Below are positions 31,632 through 43,410 of a DNA stretch of 64,000 nt, piece by piece (the stretch's first letter is position 1; each line of letters opens with the position of its first letter). Below the pieces are notes generated by a model. It was not told where the DNA came from and ran no database searches. It saw only the letters and a list, made by a program, of their open reading frames with translations. Origin of the DNA: Macrostomum hystrix (lineage: Eukaryota; Platyhelminthes; Macrostomidae); contig CATNEN010000002.1 in NCBI GenBank assembly GCA_950097015.1, positions 8,199,501 to 8,263,500 on the forward strand, in the 5' to 3' direction. The position numbers and the translations under genes were made by a program.

Positions 31632-32010
31632 TATAATAATAATAATAATAATAACTGCCGGAGAGCTGCGGGCAATGGCACATCATTTAGTGACACTAGA
31701 CCCGCAGCCAGCGAGGAGGCGATTCTGCCCATTTCGCTGACTCCTGAGCACACACGCACACAGATGCTTTACGCAGGTACACGCTCACAAACGTGTGTAC
31801 ATCTGCCCTGACTTTCTCATCCTCAGGCAGTGTACACTCTCACTGTGTCTTGGAGAATGGCCCTCAAGGGCTTAAATTGCACGACCAGCCCCCAAGCCTT
31901 CTCTCCGCGGCTGCGCCCCAAATGAATGTGGCCTCATCTTGGATTCGAACTCATGGAACTTAGTGCTAGGGTTGGGCGTGTTTAACCGCTCTGCTAATTA
32001 ACCTCCCAGA
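31632..32010 (-). mobile_element. tRNA-derived SINE with (TTA)n tail, full length
   Basis: On the minus strand a tRNA-like head starts near 32010 with an A box (TTAGCAGAGCGG, 31986-31997) and a B box (GAGTTCGAATCC, 31941-31952) at tRNA spacing. A unique body follows, ending in (TTA)n at 31632-31653. A 5'-truncated relative sits at 38502-38663. Such elements are copied by LINE enzymes from polymerase III transcripts. Confidence 0.75.
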
Positions 32011-32089
32011 AAAAAATAGGTTTAAATTCCCTTGTCCCTAGGATCCCACCAAAAAGCAATCAAATGTAAGTCTTCATTTTTCGATATCA

Positions 32090-33856
32090 ACTATCTAAGG
32101 ATAAAATCTCCCAATCTAAGTATCTTATTTCCCATCAAAGTATCTAAAATCCCATCTAGTATCTTAAATCCCATCAAAGTATCTTAAATCCCATCAAAGT
32201 ATCTTAAATCCCAACTAGTATCTTAAATCCCATCAAAGTATCTTAAATCTCATTTAAGTGTCTAAAATCCCATCTAAGTTGTCTGATATCCCAATTAAGT
32301 ATCTAAAAAGGCATTGAGGGTCGATAATCCCATCAATAAGACGTGACAGCAGATTCGCAAATCCCATCTAAGTATATAAAATCCCATCTTGTTATCTTAA
32401 ATCCCATCTAAAGTATCTTTAATCCCATATTAAGTATCTTAAATCCCATCTAGTATCTTCAATCCCATCTAGTATCTTAAATCCCATCTAAAGTATCTTT
32501 AATCCCATCTAAAGTATCTTTAATCCCATATTAAGTATCTTAATTCCCATCTAGTATCTTAAATCCCATCTAGTATCTTAAATCCCATCTAAGTGTCTTA
32601 AATCCCATTTAAGTATCTAAAATCCCATCTAAGTTGTCTAAAATCCCTATTAAGTATCTTAAAAGGCATTGAGGGTCGATAATCCCATCAATAAGACGTG
32701 ACAGCAGATGCGCAAATCCCATCTAAGTATATAAAATCCCATCTTGTTATCTTAAATCCCATCGAAAGTATCTTTAATTCTGACGTGCCGGGGTTTGAGC
32801 CGTGAATGAACCGCGACAGCCGCAGTCAGCCACGAAGTTGCTCCGAGACCCGCCGACTTGCCTGAAGCGCGACATGAAAACATGCCTGCGTCCTTGACCC
32901 AGGCAAGCGCGCCAGGGGAGACCGCAGATCCGCCGCCAGCGGCCAGTGGCAGAGTGCCGTCACCGGCCGCGACTCCCCAGAGACCGAGCTACAACCTCCG
33001 TGCGAATCGGGGCGTGCCGCCCGAGCGGTTCGAAGGGGGGAGATGACGTGCCGGGGTTTGAGCCGTGAATGAACCGTGAACTGTGTTAAGCAAGTGAACT
33101 GTGGTAGATCTGCAGGCCTGCGCGCCAACCGCACTCTGACCCAATGTACGCAGCCTGAATATTGATTATTGATGTACTCAACACCTGTTGACTTTTAAGC
33201 CTTGTTGACTCGTCTACTTATATATATATGCAAGTGTATCGTGAAACATCGTGACTAATAAACTAAATTCGCTACTAACCCAAACCAAGCCTACGGGCAG
33301 TCTTGCCTTATACTCCTGAGCACGGCTTGACAAATTCCATACTACGTATCTTAATTCCCATCTAGTATCTTCAATCCCATCTAGTATCTTAAATCCCATC
33401 TAAGTATCTTCAATCCCATCTAGTATCTTAAATCCCATCAAAGTATCTAAAATCCCATCTAAGTATCTTAAATCCCATCTAGTATCTTAAATCCCATCTA
33501 GTATCTTAAATCCCATCTAAGTATCTTAAATCCCATCTAAGTATCTAAAATCCTATCTAGTATCTTAAATCCCATCTAAGTATCTTAAATCCCATCTAAG
33601 TATCTAAAATCCCATCTAGTATCTTAAATCCCATCTAAGTATCTTAAATCCCATCAAAGTATCTTAAATCCCATCTAGTATCTTAAATCCCATCTAGTAT
33701 CTTAAATCCCATCTAAGTATCTTAAATCCCATCTAAGTATCTAAAATCCTATCTAAGTTGTCTAAAATCCCAATTAAGTATCTAAAAAGGCATTGAGGGT
33801 CGATAATCCCATCAATAAGACGTGACAGCAGATGCGCAAATCCTATCCCTTGTCAG
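32090..33856. repeat. 18-20 bp minisatellite (TAAATCCCATCTAAGTATCT) with higher-order unit
   Basis: Dozens of short units (AATCCCATC(T/A)A(A)GTATCTTA). A longer insert, GGCATTGAGGGTCGATAATCCC...GACGTGACAGCAGATGCGC, recurs at about 32311, 32666 and 33789, so the array is also organised in longer blocks. It is split by an LTR element at 32781-33332 and runs up to the TRPM-like exon. Confidence 0.9.
32781..33332 (+). mobile_element. Collapsed Ty3-type element with intact 3' LTR and 5-bp target duplication
   Basis: A full LTR lies at 33044-33332 (TGACGTGCC...GGCTTGACA) with a TATA run near 33218 and AATAAA at 33257-33262. It is preceded by a polypurine tract (GAAGGGGGGAGA, 33032-33043). Upstream, 32858-33046 encodes the basic/Pro-rich end of a pol-like ORF finishing NLRANRGVPPERFEGGR. 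The first 33 bp of the LTR recur at 32781-32813 as the remnant of the 5' LTR. Both ends are flanked by AATTC (32776-32780 and 33333-33337). Nearly the whole interior has been deleted. Confidence 0.85.
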
Positions 33857-34053
33857 CAACACCTACGAGCGCATCCAGAGCTCCTCCCTGCAGTACTGGA
33901 CCCTGCAGCGCTACCTCATCACTCGCGACTTCACCGAGCGCAGCGTCGCCCCGCCTCCGCTGTCGATCTTCTGGAACCTCGCCATCCTGCTGTACACTGT
34001 CTGCAAGGGTCGGCGGATGGCTTTCGAGACTGATCCTGTCATGTCCAAGATCA
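33857..34053 (+). CDS. Orphan exon of a TRPM-like cation channel
   Basis: A strong acceptor (CTATCCCTTGTCAG) and donor (ATCA/GTGAGA) bound a 197-bp exon. It encodes NTYERIQSSSLQYWTLQRYL, then RSVAPPPLSIFWNLAILL and GRRMAFETDPVMSKIS. The NTYERIQ...W..QRY...PPPL order is that of the segment just after the pore helix S6 in TRPM-type channels (family knowledge). No other exon of such a gene is visible nearby: satellites lie upstream and downstream. It may be one exon of a gene with giant satellite-filled introns, or a duplicated exon stranded in repeats. Confidence 0.65.
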
Positions 34054-34269
34054 GTGAGACTCGATTGAGCATTGGCAACTGTCGCAGCCTTTCACAAAAT
34101 CCTAGCTAATAGTTCAAATTTCTCCCCTTGCCTTTCAATCCCGTTTCAGCCTTCCGAGGATTTTTGCGTAAGAGATTTTGCTCTAATCTATTTTTTATAA
34201 ATAATAACACTCGCGCATCAAAGTTGAGACTCATTTAGTTTTCCCTTATCTGCATGTCAATCATCCAAC

Positions 34270-34687
34270 TGTCATTATTATACCTGTCACTTATCTACCT
34301 GTCACTCATCTACCTGTCACTCATCTACCTGTCACTTATCTACCTGTCACTCATCTACCTGTCACTCATCTACCTGTCACTCATCTATCTGTCACTTATC
34401 TACCTGTCACTTATCTACCTGTCACTCATCTACATGTCTACCTGTCACTCATCTACATGTCTACCTGTCACTTATCTACCTGTCACTTATCTACCTGTCA
34501 CTCATCTACCTGTCACTTATCTACCTGTCACTCATCTACCTGTCACTCATCTACCTGTCACTCATCTATCTGTCACTTATCTACCTGTCACTTATCTACC
34601 TGTCACTCATCTACATGTCTACCTGTCACTCATCTACATGTCTACCTGTCACTCATCTACATGTCTACCTGTCACTTATCTACCTGT
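34270..34687. repeat. 15-bp minisatellite (CTACCTGTCACTCAT)
   Basis: About 27 units with a recurrent CTACATGT insertion of 10 bp. Open frames on the plus strand come from the stop-free unit. Confidence 0.95.
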
Positions 34688-35305
34688 GATTCCAGGCGGA
34701 ATATCCCGCGACGGCGCGCGAACTGGCCGACGGAGGGAGATAGGATTGGGTCCACCGCCCGAGACACCCAGGTCCCAGCCCAACCCTGCCTAGGCCTAAC
34801 AAGTCTGGTTGGTTCCGCGAGAGTTCGCAGAACCAACCACCCTGGGACTAGCGAAAGTTCACTCAGTCTTCCCACCGGCCCAACGCAGCACTCCCGGAAG
34901 AAAGAAGACACGAACTCACCTATGCTTTCTCACTCAAGCTGATAGCGGAACGGCGTGCATTGGCGGTGCGTGAATATTAAACAAGACCCGGACTGGCAGA
35001 TAGATAACACAAGCGCGCGGATTTGCAGATAGAAAAACAAGCTTATATACTTACGGTACAGGGGTAGAGAAGGGAGACAGAGAAACGATCCGCAAAGCCT
35101 GGGGCCACAGGACTTACCGGCCCCCAGCCAATGCGAATGGTCCAGGCGGGGGAGGGGTGGAGAGGTGGGGTGGCGGGGCTTGCGCAACGCTTTGGCATGG
35201 GCAGGTGGGCGCAGAGCACAGAGAGGGGCTCGGCCAGGGTTGAGGCGTAAGCCTCTTACAAACCCTGACCTAGGCAGGCACGGGCGCAGGAAGGGGTGGG
35301 GCAGA
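34688..35305. other. GC-rich unclassified segment with two long hairpins
   Basis: The GC content is abruptly higher than in the flanks. Inverted repeats lie at 34806-34839 (TGGTTGGTTC paired with GAACCAACCA, inner GCGA/TCGC) and 35235-35267 (CAGGGTT/AACCCTG with inner GAGGC/GCCTC). It may be an unrecognised mobile element. No conserved ORF. Confidence 0.5.
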
Positions 35306-35309
35306 CTGG

Positions 35310-35540
35310 GCTGTGACTGGATTGTGACTGGGCTGTGACTGGGCTGTGACTGGGCTGTGACTGGGCTGTGACTGGGCTGTGACTGGGCTGTGACTGGGCT
35401 GTGACTGGGCTGTGACTGGGCTGTGACTGGGCTGTGACTGGGCTGTGACTGGGCTGTGACTGGGCTGTGACTGGGCTGTGACTGGATTGTGACTGGGCTG
35501 TGACTGGGCTGTGACTGGGCTGTGACTGGGCTGTGACTTG
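35310..35540. repeat. 11-bp minisatellite (CTGTGACTGGG)
   Basis: About 21 nearly perfect units, the most homogeneous array in the window, with two ATTGTGACTGG variants. Confidence 0.95.
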
Positions 35541-36139
35541 GTTATAGCTCGTAGATTTAAATCGCTAAAACCATAATATAAGAAAGCATATTATTTTTCG
35601 TGAATAATTTTAAGCATTCGAAAACAACTTATAAGCCAGAATATCACTTCTAAATATTTGGCAAACTAATAACGCAGCATCTGCTTGTTTTATTCGTCAC
35701 AAAATGTTTATTGAAGTAAATGTTGTCCAGTCAGTTTCTTGAGAATTACGAGTTATAGCTGTATTTCCTCGCTAGTTTTAGTGTTAACAAAATACTTGTT
35801 CTTTTTTGCCTCTAACGATCCCTACTTATTGCATGAGTGAACTGATGAAAAAAAGCATGCTAATTTATTTGATAAAATAATTTTTTATCTCCATTTAACA
35901 TTCTTGGTGTCACTGACGTACCGCATCGGAATATTATTGTGTCGAAAAATCCGAAATATATTGCAAAAGTTTTCATTTTCCGCATTTTTATACTCATGAG
36001 TAGTCGGTAGTGCATTTTTTTCAATACAAAAACGCAAGTTAAAATTATAAAAAAAATAGCAGATATTACATACAAAGAGATGCCGAAATTCTTAATACGA
36101 GACTTAGCGCAATCAATTAAATAACTTGAGAAATGGTGA
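35541..36139. other. AT-rich intergenic DNA
   Basis: No gene, RNA or array recognised. Confidence 0.5.
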
Positions 36140-37400
36140 CTTCAGAGTGTCGAAAATTATGTCAAAATGTCATAAAATATGTCAATGTCTCAAAACATAT
36201 GCCAAAGTGTCAAACAATGATGTCAATGTGTCAAAAAAAATCAGAGTGTAAAAAAGTGTATGAACTGTCCAAAACATCATGTCTCAAAATGGATGTCAGA
36301 GTGTCAAAAAGTATTTCAGAGTATCAAATGGGTGTCAGAGTGTCAACTGATGTCAGAGTGTTAAAATGGGTGTCAGAGTATCAAATGGGTGTCAGAGTGT
36401 CAAAATGGGTGTCAGTGTCACAATGGGTGTCAGAGTGTCACAATGGGTGTCAGAGTGTCAAAATGGGTGTCAGTGTCAAAATGGGTGTCAGAGTGTCACA
36501 ATGGGTGTCAGTGTCACAATGGGTGTCAGAGTGTCACAATGGGTGTCAGAGTGTCACAATGGGTGTCAGAGTGTTAAAATGGGGTGTCAGAGTGTCACAA
36601 TTTGTGTCAGTGTTAAAATGGGTGTCAGAGTGTCACAATTGGTGTCAGAGTGTCACAATTGGTGTCAGAGTGTCAAAAAGGATTTCAGAGTATCAAATGG
36701 GTGTCAGAGTGTCACAATTGGTGTCAGAGTGTCACAATGGGTGTCAGAGTGTCACAATGGGTGTCAGAGTGTCACAATTGGTATCAGAGTGTTAAAATGG
36801 ATGTCAGAGTGTCACAATGGGTGTCAGAGTGTCAAAAAGGATTTCAGAGTATCAAATGGGTGTCAGAGTGTCACAATTGGTGTCAGAGTGTTAAAATGGG
36901 TGTCAGAGTGTCACAATTGGTGTCAGAGTGTCACAATGGGTGTCAGAGTGTCACAATGGGTGTCAGAGTATCAAATGGGTGTCAGAGTGTCACAATTGGT
37001 GTCAGAGTGTCACAATGGGTGTCAGAGTGTCACAATTGGTGTCAGAGTGTCACAATGGGTGTCAGAGTATCACAATGGGTGTCAGAGTGTCAAAATGGGT
37101 GTCAGAGTGTCAAAATGGGTGTCAGAGTGTCAAAATGGGTGTCAGAGTGTCACAATGGGTGTCCGAGTGTCACAATGGGTGTCAGAGTGTCACAATGGGT
37201 GTCAGAGTGTCACAATGGGTGTCAGAGTGTCAAAATGGGTGTCAGAGTGTCAAAATGGGTGTCCAAGTGTCACAATGGGTGTCAGAGTGTCAAAATGGGT
37301 GTCAGAGTGTCACAATGGGTGTCAGAGTGTCAAAATGGGTGTCAAAGTGTCAAAAAGGCTTATTTTAAGAGTGTCAAAATAATGTCAAAGTGTCAAACAA
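36140..37400. repeat. 20-bp minisatellite (GGGTGTCAGAGTGTCACAAT)
   Basis: About 60 units over 1.2 kb, degenerate at the left end and homogeneous at the right. Shortened units (CAGTGTCA) recur at 36410-36610. All three forward frames are partly open because three units span 60 bp. Confidence 0.95.
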
Positions 37401-38024
37401 GATATCGAAAAGGTGTCAAAGGGGCAATACCAGATAAGGCAAGATTGGCCGAAATATGTTATCAGTTGTGTCAAAGCTGGCAGTGTTTAGCGATGAGTAA
37501 GCGATGGCACACGCGAGTCTATTTTGAGATCGTGCTGAGCAGTGAGTCGCCATTGACCCGAGTCAATCGATATCGAATTGTCAGCCAATTGAATGCAGAG
37601 AAACTGAGATTGACTTTCAAGACGGTTTGAAAGCAAAAGTGGAAAGTCTGAGCGCATTGTCGCTGAAGTGAAGCGCAGCGAGATCACGGAGGGTCACGTG
37701 CTCGAGACTTCACTCGCCACGTGGCCAACCAGGTCTGCCGCCTTCGCCGCCGCAGCTTCCTCATCTTTGCCGAGGCCTGTCAAGCGAACCTTCTGGGCTG
37801 TCGAGCAGCGGACTTAAATTGCGGCAATATGTCTATGAAATACTGATTATTGGCACCCCATCGCTTTGATTCTGAGATAATATGTCTTGACTTATTCGCG
37901 ATAAGAAAGTCAATTAAAAATTCTTATCTTTCATTCGTCTTCGACAAAACTTTGCCGGCAAAATCTTGTTTGCACAATTAGCGTTTTGTTTCATCAGTTC
38001 GCCGAATTTTAATCGAATTTCTAA
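37401..38024. other. Intergenic DNA, no gene recognised
   Basis: Unique-looking sequence between two arrays; no exon with homology was recognised. Confidence 0.45.
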
Positions 38025-38475
38025 AGATCGTCGTAAACTTTCTTTAGATCGTAGACTTTCTTTAGATTGTTAAATTTCCTTAGATCGTTAACTTTCTTTA
38101 GATCGCTACCTTTCTTTAGATCGTTAAGTTTCTTTAGATTGTAGACTTTCTTTAGATCGTTAAATTTCCTCAGATCGTTAACTTTCTTAAGATCGCTAAC
38201 TTTCTTTAGATCGTTAACTTTCTTTAGATCGTTAAGTTTCTTTAGATCGTTAACTTTCTTTAGATCGCTAACTTTCCTTAGATCGTTAACTTTCTTTAGA
38301 TCGTTAAGTTTCTTTAGATCGTTAACTTTCTTTAGATCGCTAACTTTCCTTAGATCGTTAACTTTCTTTAGATCGTTAACTTTCCTTAGATCGTTAACTT
38401 TCTTTTGATCGTTAACTTTCTTTAGATCGTTTATTTTCCTTAGATCACAAACTTTCCTTAGACCGTTAATTTTTT
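38025..38475. repeat. 19-bp minisatellite (TTTAGATCGTTAACTTTCT)
   Basis: About 24 units with GCTAAC and GTTAAG variants. The SINE at 38502 inserted at the end of this array. Confidence 0.95.
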
Positions 38476-38501
38476 GTTCGCCGAATTACTTTAAATCGTT
38501 A

Positions 38502-38663
38502 ATAATAATAATAATAACAATTGCAAGAGGGCTCCAGGCAGTGGCACATCATTTGGTGACACCAGACCTGCAGCCAGCGAGGAGGCAATTCTGCCCATTT
38601 CGCTGACTCCTGAGCACACACGCACACAGATACTGTACGCAAGCATACGCTCACGCAGGTATG
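38502..38663 (-). mobile_element. 5'-truncated SINE with 15-bp target-site duplication
   Basis: The body matches 31640-31800 (GGCAGTGGCACATCATTTGG..., GCCCATTTCGCTGACTCCTG) and ends in a (TTA)n tail at 38502-38516. It is flanked by TACTTTAAATCGTTA at 38487-38501 and 38664-38678, a perfect 15-bp duplication. Confidence 0.9.
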
Positions 38664-38678
38664 TACTTTAAATCGTTA

Positions 38679-40030
38679 CTTTTTTATATTCTTAGACTTT
38701 TTGTTAGCTCTAATAGCTCTAATAGTTTCATCCCTAAATCAATTTATCGATTTGCCTATCTTGTCCGCCTGCTTTTCCAGCCGCTCTGACTCATGAAATT
38801 CGCATTCTTTGGAAAAAGATTTTTCCCCATTCAGTGAAGGAGTCTTGGCTGCGCTTCTGTCACTGTATGCGATTCCCAGCTTACTGGGGTCAGAGCCTCA
38901 CCCGCGGGCGGGTGAAACACCAAGTGTTTAATCTTACAATTGATGCGGCCATTGCTGGGATTCAAATCGAATCCTGAGCTCCACCCCCCCCCCCAGTTTA
39001 GCGGGCCGCTTTGGTCGAGGCCAGTCGAATCGCCATAAAAATTTACAACTCGGTAAACAAGACAAGATGGATGGCCCGCCAACCCGGCCTTGCCTGAGCC
39101 CCACCAACTCGTAATTCAAGTCAAATTGGCGATTATGCAAATCCTCATCAACTCTTTGAGCTGCTGCTGCTGCTGCTGCTAGTTCCAGCCGCTTTCTCCC
39201 TGCTGGTCAGTTTTTCCGATTCCCTGTCAGTTCAGGCGTTAAACTGCTTAATGAGACGAGTGCAGGCCAGGAATCTAATTGACACTGACAAACTTGCCAG
39301 CATGACAATGCCAAGATCCCATACCCTGTGTGCATTGCGGGCGTTCAGGTCCCGCCATAATCGACATTGACAGTCCAGTTCTGACACTCGCTCATGTCGC
39401 TTTGGACAACTGTTTTGAGCAGTAGATTAGGCTGGTATAATTACCCCGCTGTAAGAATGTGCAACACCTGCTGCCTTATGTTTCTCTGAAGCAGTTCGCT
39501 AGCTGAGGGTGAAAGTATAACATCAGAAAGTCGCGAAGTATTTTATTTGATGGTCGGAGCGGCACAAGCTTTTATGCCCTCTGGTTTTGGCACAGCGCAG
39601 GCTCGCTATCATAAAACTGAGCTGTCTGCTAGCCCAATTCCTGCTCAAACTGACTGTGGTCAGCTGGCTGCTGTACGCTTGACTTCACCCTGACGGGTGG
39701 CTGCTGTTCTGAGCGCTTGGGGCTGGCCACTCACTCCCCTTATGTTAATTTAAATAGAGAGATCTCGGTCTCATAATATACTGGCTGCTTCACTCGTAGG
39801 AATGCCTTTAATTAGCAATTATTGCAGTCCATATTTTTATGATGCACTCACTTAGTTTTGAAACCTGCAACACGGCACATTCTCCAGCTCACGTGTTATT
39901 GTTGGCGGAGTTGTTGAGACAATCAGCGGCAAGTTCTTCGTTCAGGAAGTCTGGCTGAACTCTCACCGGAGCTCGCAAGGCTCGAAGAATTCTGACTGCG
40001 CAATCGACACGGGCGGAAGTGGCGGCCTGG
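38679..40030. other. Intergenic DNA
   Basis: No gene recognised. Contains a C10 run (38985-38995) and a (CTG)6 microsatellite near 39162-39180. Confidence 0.45.
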
Positions 40031-40031
40031 G

Positions 40032-40440
40032 TGAAGGGACAGTGGGAGAGGAAGGGGGAGTGGGAGAGGAAGGGGGAGTGGGAGAGGAAGGGAGAGTGGG
40101 AGAGGAAGGGAGAGTGGTAGAGGAAGGGAGAGTGGTAGAGGAAGGGAGAGTGGGAGAGGAAGGGGGAGTGGGAGAGGAAGGGGGAGTGGGAGAGGAAGGG
40201 GGAGTGGGAGAGGAAGGGGGAGTGGGAGAGGAAGGAAGAGTGGGAGAGGAAGGGACAGTGGGAGAGGAAGGGGGAGTGGGAGAGGAAGGGGGAGTGGGAG
40301 AGGAAGGGAGAGTGGGAGAGGAAGGGAGAGTGGGAGAGGAAGGGAGAGTGGGAGAGGAAGGGGGAGTGGGAGAGGAAGGGAGAGTGGGAGAGGAAGGGAG
40401 AGTGGGAGAGGAAGGCAGAGATGAATGGAGAGTGGAAGAG
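40032..40440. repeat. 18-bp minisatellite (GTGGGAGAGGAAGGGGGA)
   Basis: About 23 purine-only units. A long homopurine/homopyrimidine tract like this can adopt triplex (H-DNA) structure. Minus-strand frames read as Pro/Leu/Ser repeats and are not genes. Confidence 0.95.
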
Positions 40441-41350
40441 GAACACGGTAGATGAGAACGGAATGGGAGAGGAAGGAGACAGGCATATAGGAAAGCGGCA
40501 CCATTGATCTAAATCCAAGCAGATTCTCAGCAGATTCAGAAAGCAATTTGCATTGATTGTGCTCATAATTGTAGCCAGTAAATTATGCCATAGCGCGGGT
40601 ATGAATTGGAGAAGTTGCAAGCGTTCTGTAATAAAACTGCGCAGAGAATTTGAGAAGATGTGAGCAGAGCCGGCAGTTCGGTAGACTTCTCACACCATCA
40701 GCAGTTGCGTGTGTGTTGGGGAGCCTCAGAACTCACCCACACTGCGGTGCCAAGGTGTAGGAAGTGCAGCGCACGGAAATGAGTCCCGCCTGTAGATCCT
40801 AACTGTAGCGATGCGAACATGAAAAAATGAGCAATTTAATTTTTGCATTCAGCTGGTTGAGGGAACTCTGCCGCGATGAGTTCATTGGACTGGGGGTGGA
40901 GCACCTGATAATAAAACAACTTGTTTTACTCGCTCAGACATAAGTTACTCGAGCAAGAGGGCGGACCCTGGTGTGTCACGGTGACTTAATTAGGCCAAAC
41001 GAGAGATGAGCAGGGGGTGAGAATGTAGCGGATCGTGTCTGCAGCCTGCAGCCTGAGGACACTTCGCCCGCCTTGTTGCGAGACACCGTCGAAGCGTTGA
41101 GAATTTCAATGGAAGTCCGTTGATCTGATGTTTTGTGCTGTTCATCCGTTGTCCAGGTGATTTTTACAATCCGACTGCGACTTCTCGGCTCGAGACATTT
41201 CCGGTGTTGGGCTTTGTTAATTTGCATTGGGACGAGAGAATAACAAATAGTTACATGCGCGATTTTCAACATTAATTTCTGCTTGTTGGCTGGAATAACG
41301 CAATCATAAAAAACACGGAAAACTATTTAAACTAACGGTGAAATAAACTC
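40441..41350. other. Intergenic DNA
   Basis: Unique-looking sequence with no recognised gene. Confidence 0.45.
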
Positions 41351-41357
41351 ATCCCCA

Positions 41358-42012
41358 CGGCTGATCTCAAATCCCATATTCTGATCTCAAATCCCATATT
41401 CTGATCTCAAATCCCATATTCTGATCTCAAATCCCATATTCTGATCTCAAATCCCATATTCTGATCTCAAATCCCATATTCTGATCTCAAATCCCATATT
41501 CTGATCTCAAATCCTAGTTTCTGAGCTCAAATCCCATATTTTGATCTCAAATCCCATATTTCGCACTCAAATCCCATATTTTGATCTCAAATCCCATATT
41601 TTGATCTCAAATCCTAGTTTCTAAACTCAAATCCCATATTTTGATCTCAAATCCCATATTTCGCACTCAAATCCCATATTTTGATCTCAAATCCCATATT
41701 TTGATCTCAAATCCTGGTTTCTAAACTCAAATCCCATATTTTTATCTCAAATCCCATATTTCGCACTCAAATCCCATATTTTGATCCCAAATCCCATATT
41801 ATGATCTCAAATCCCATATTTTGATCTCAAATCCCATATTTTTATCTCAAATCCCATATTTTGATCTCAAATCCGATATTTTGATATCAAATCCCATATT
41901 TTGATCTCAAATCCCATATTTTGATCTCAAATCCCATATTCTGATCTCAAATCCCATATTCTGATCTCAAATCCCAGTTTCTGATCTCAAATCCCATATT
42001 CTGCTCTTAAAT
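41358..42012. repeat. 20-bp minisatellite (ATCCCATATTCTGATCTCAA)
   Basis: About 33 units, strictly 20-bp in register. The left third is homogeneous; the middle carries a four-unit pattern with TTTCGCACTC and CTAAACTC variants. Confidence 0.95.
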
Positions 42013-43239
42013 CCTGCTAGAAGCTATTTTAGTCGGGCAGTTGCTCCAACTGACAAATTTGAGCATGTTTAGCATGTTTATGCTTAGCCTAAGTGAGCAG
42101 CCCTGGCTTCATCCATCATCTCAGCCGAGAGTTGGGCCACCTTAATTTCTTGTATCGAAACTTTCTCGGCTTGGCGGCTAAACACCACCGCGTCTAATCC
42201 CTGATCCGGTTCAACTGGCTCTGGCTGACATGCTGTGAGTGAATGAGGGATTTCGGCTGCTGCTGCTGCTGAACAATCCACGGATTGCGTGTGTGAGGGA
42301 GCAGAGCGCAGTGTTTGTATGATTCCTGCCGATAAAAAAGACAGCGAGATAAGAAGAGGAGTAGGCCGCTGTCAGTAGGCCGCCGCGGCTCCATAATAGA
42401 CCGACTTGTGTTCGGGAAGAAATCCTTTATCGCCTATCGACTGGCGCGGCTGTTGTTGCTAGGGCCGAAATTTGGCGCCCTTTCGGTTTTCCAGCCGATA
42501 ATGCGCCAGTCACAAATCACGAACTGTTTAGCACCAGCGGGCAGATTTGGCCTTGCGACCTGTTGGCAATATTTATATTCTGGGAATCGAGACACCCAAT
42601 AAATCCCATGAACAAACTGCGTGGGATTAAACATATAGGACAAGTTTATAGGATCTGATGAGACTATTGCTAATAAAATCCCATTTTCTGATCCCGAATC
42701 CCATGTTCAGATCTGAAATCCCATCTTATGATTTCATAAATTCTTATTAATCCCACCAGTTGACAGAAGCATCCCTTCGTATAGAAAGTACAATTTGAGC
42801 ATGTACATTGTAGGTTAGTGTCTAGAGCTTCGGAACTTCGAACGAGAGGTCGGGAGTTCTAACCTCAGGCGAAGATAAAAAACTTTTTTAATTCAGCATG
42901 ATTCTGATCTCCCTAGAAGTTCAGCTTTAGAAATTTTAGCCCCCCCCTCCGGAGGGAGCACAAGGAGAATTTCCCCAGTTCCCAGTCCGCAGACTCAACA
43001 GCTAAACAGCTGCAGTTTGAGAGCCTAGTAGAGAACAGCTAATTGAACACATTCAGGTTGGTAGGCTAACAATGCGGGCACACTCGAGCTTTCCTGGATT
43101 CCGTCCCCAGTTCGGATCTGAAATCCACCCTGGCTATTTCCCAAACTGTCTGCAATTCGAGGATGTGCGTAGAACTCTGGTTATTCCGCTACGGCTTGGA
43201 AGCCCTCTCATTGGCTGGCTGGAGCGCCCACCCCGCCTC
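42013..43239. other. Intergenic DNA upstream of tbx20
   Basis: Scattered AAATCCCAT elements at 42670-42750 resemble the neighbouring array. About 42820-42880 has a tRNA-like GGGAGTTCTAACCTC stretch. No confident exon. Confidence 0.45.
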
Positions 43240-43410
43240 CCCCGGAGATGCCGCAGCGCGAGCCCCCCCTGCCCCGCCCCCAGGGCGCCCCCGGTGGGCG
43301 CCTCCTCTTCGCGCAGTTTTTAAACATCCGCCGGCCCGTTTAAGAGGCGAAAATTTCGGGTGAAACGCAAAGCCGCTCTTGAGCTTTTCCTGAGAACTCA
43401 ATCTGAGCAA
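43240..43410 (+). promoter_or_regulatory. GC-rich proximal promoter / 5' leader of tbx20
   Basis: An abrupt GC-rich block contains a GC-box-like GCCCCGCCCC (43271-43280) and a TATA-like TTTTTAAACA (43317-43326), 85-95 bp before the start codon. Position and composition suggest a core promoter; function is not shown by sequence alone. Confidence 0.45.

Noticed and set aside
36133..37630. Two ORFs over 320 codons of GVRVSQWVSECHN type
   Set aside because: 20-bp minisatellite read in three frames; no conserved start and no domain.
39889..40620. Pro/Leu/Ser-rich minus-strand ORFs
   Set aside because: Purine-only 18-bp array read on the other strand.
42084..42281. 65-codon minus-strand ORF ending EMMDEARAAHLG
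   Set aside because: No family recognised, no splice sites or neighbours that would support an exon.
43360..43410. tbx20 start at GTG 43360
   Set aside because: A normal ATG at 43411 is in the same frame and directly precedes the conserved N-terminal motif.
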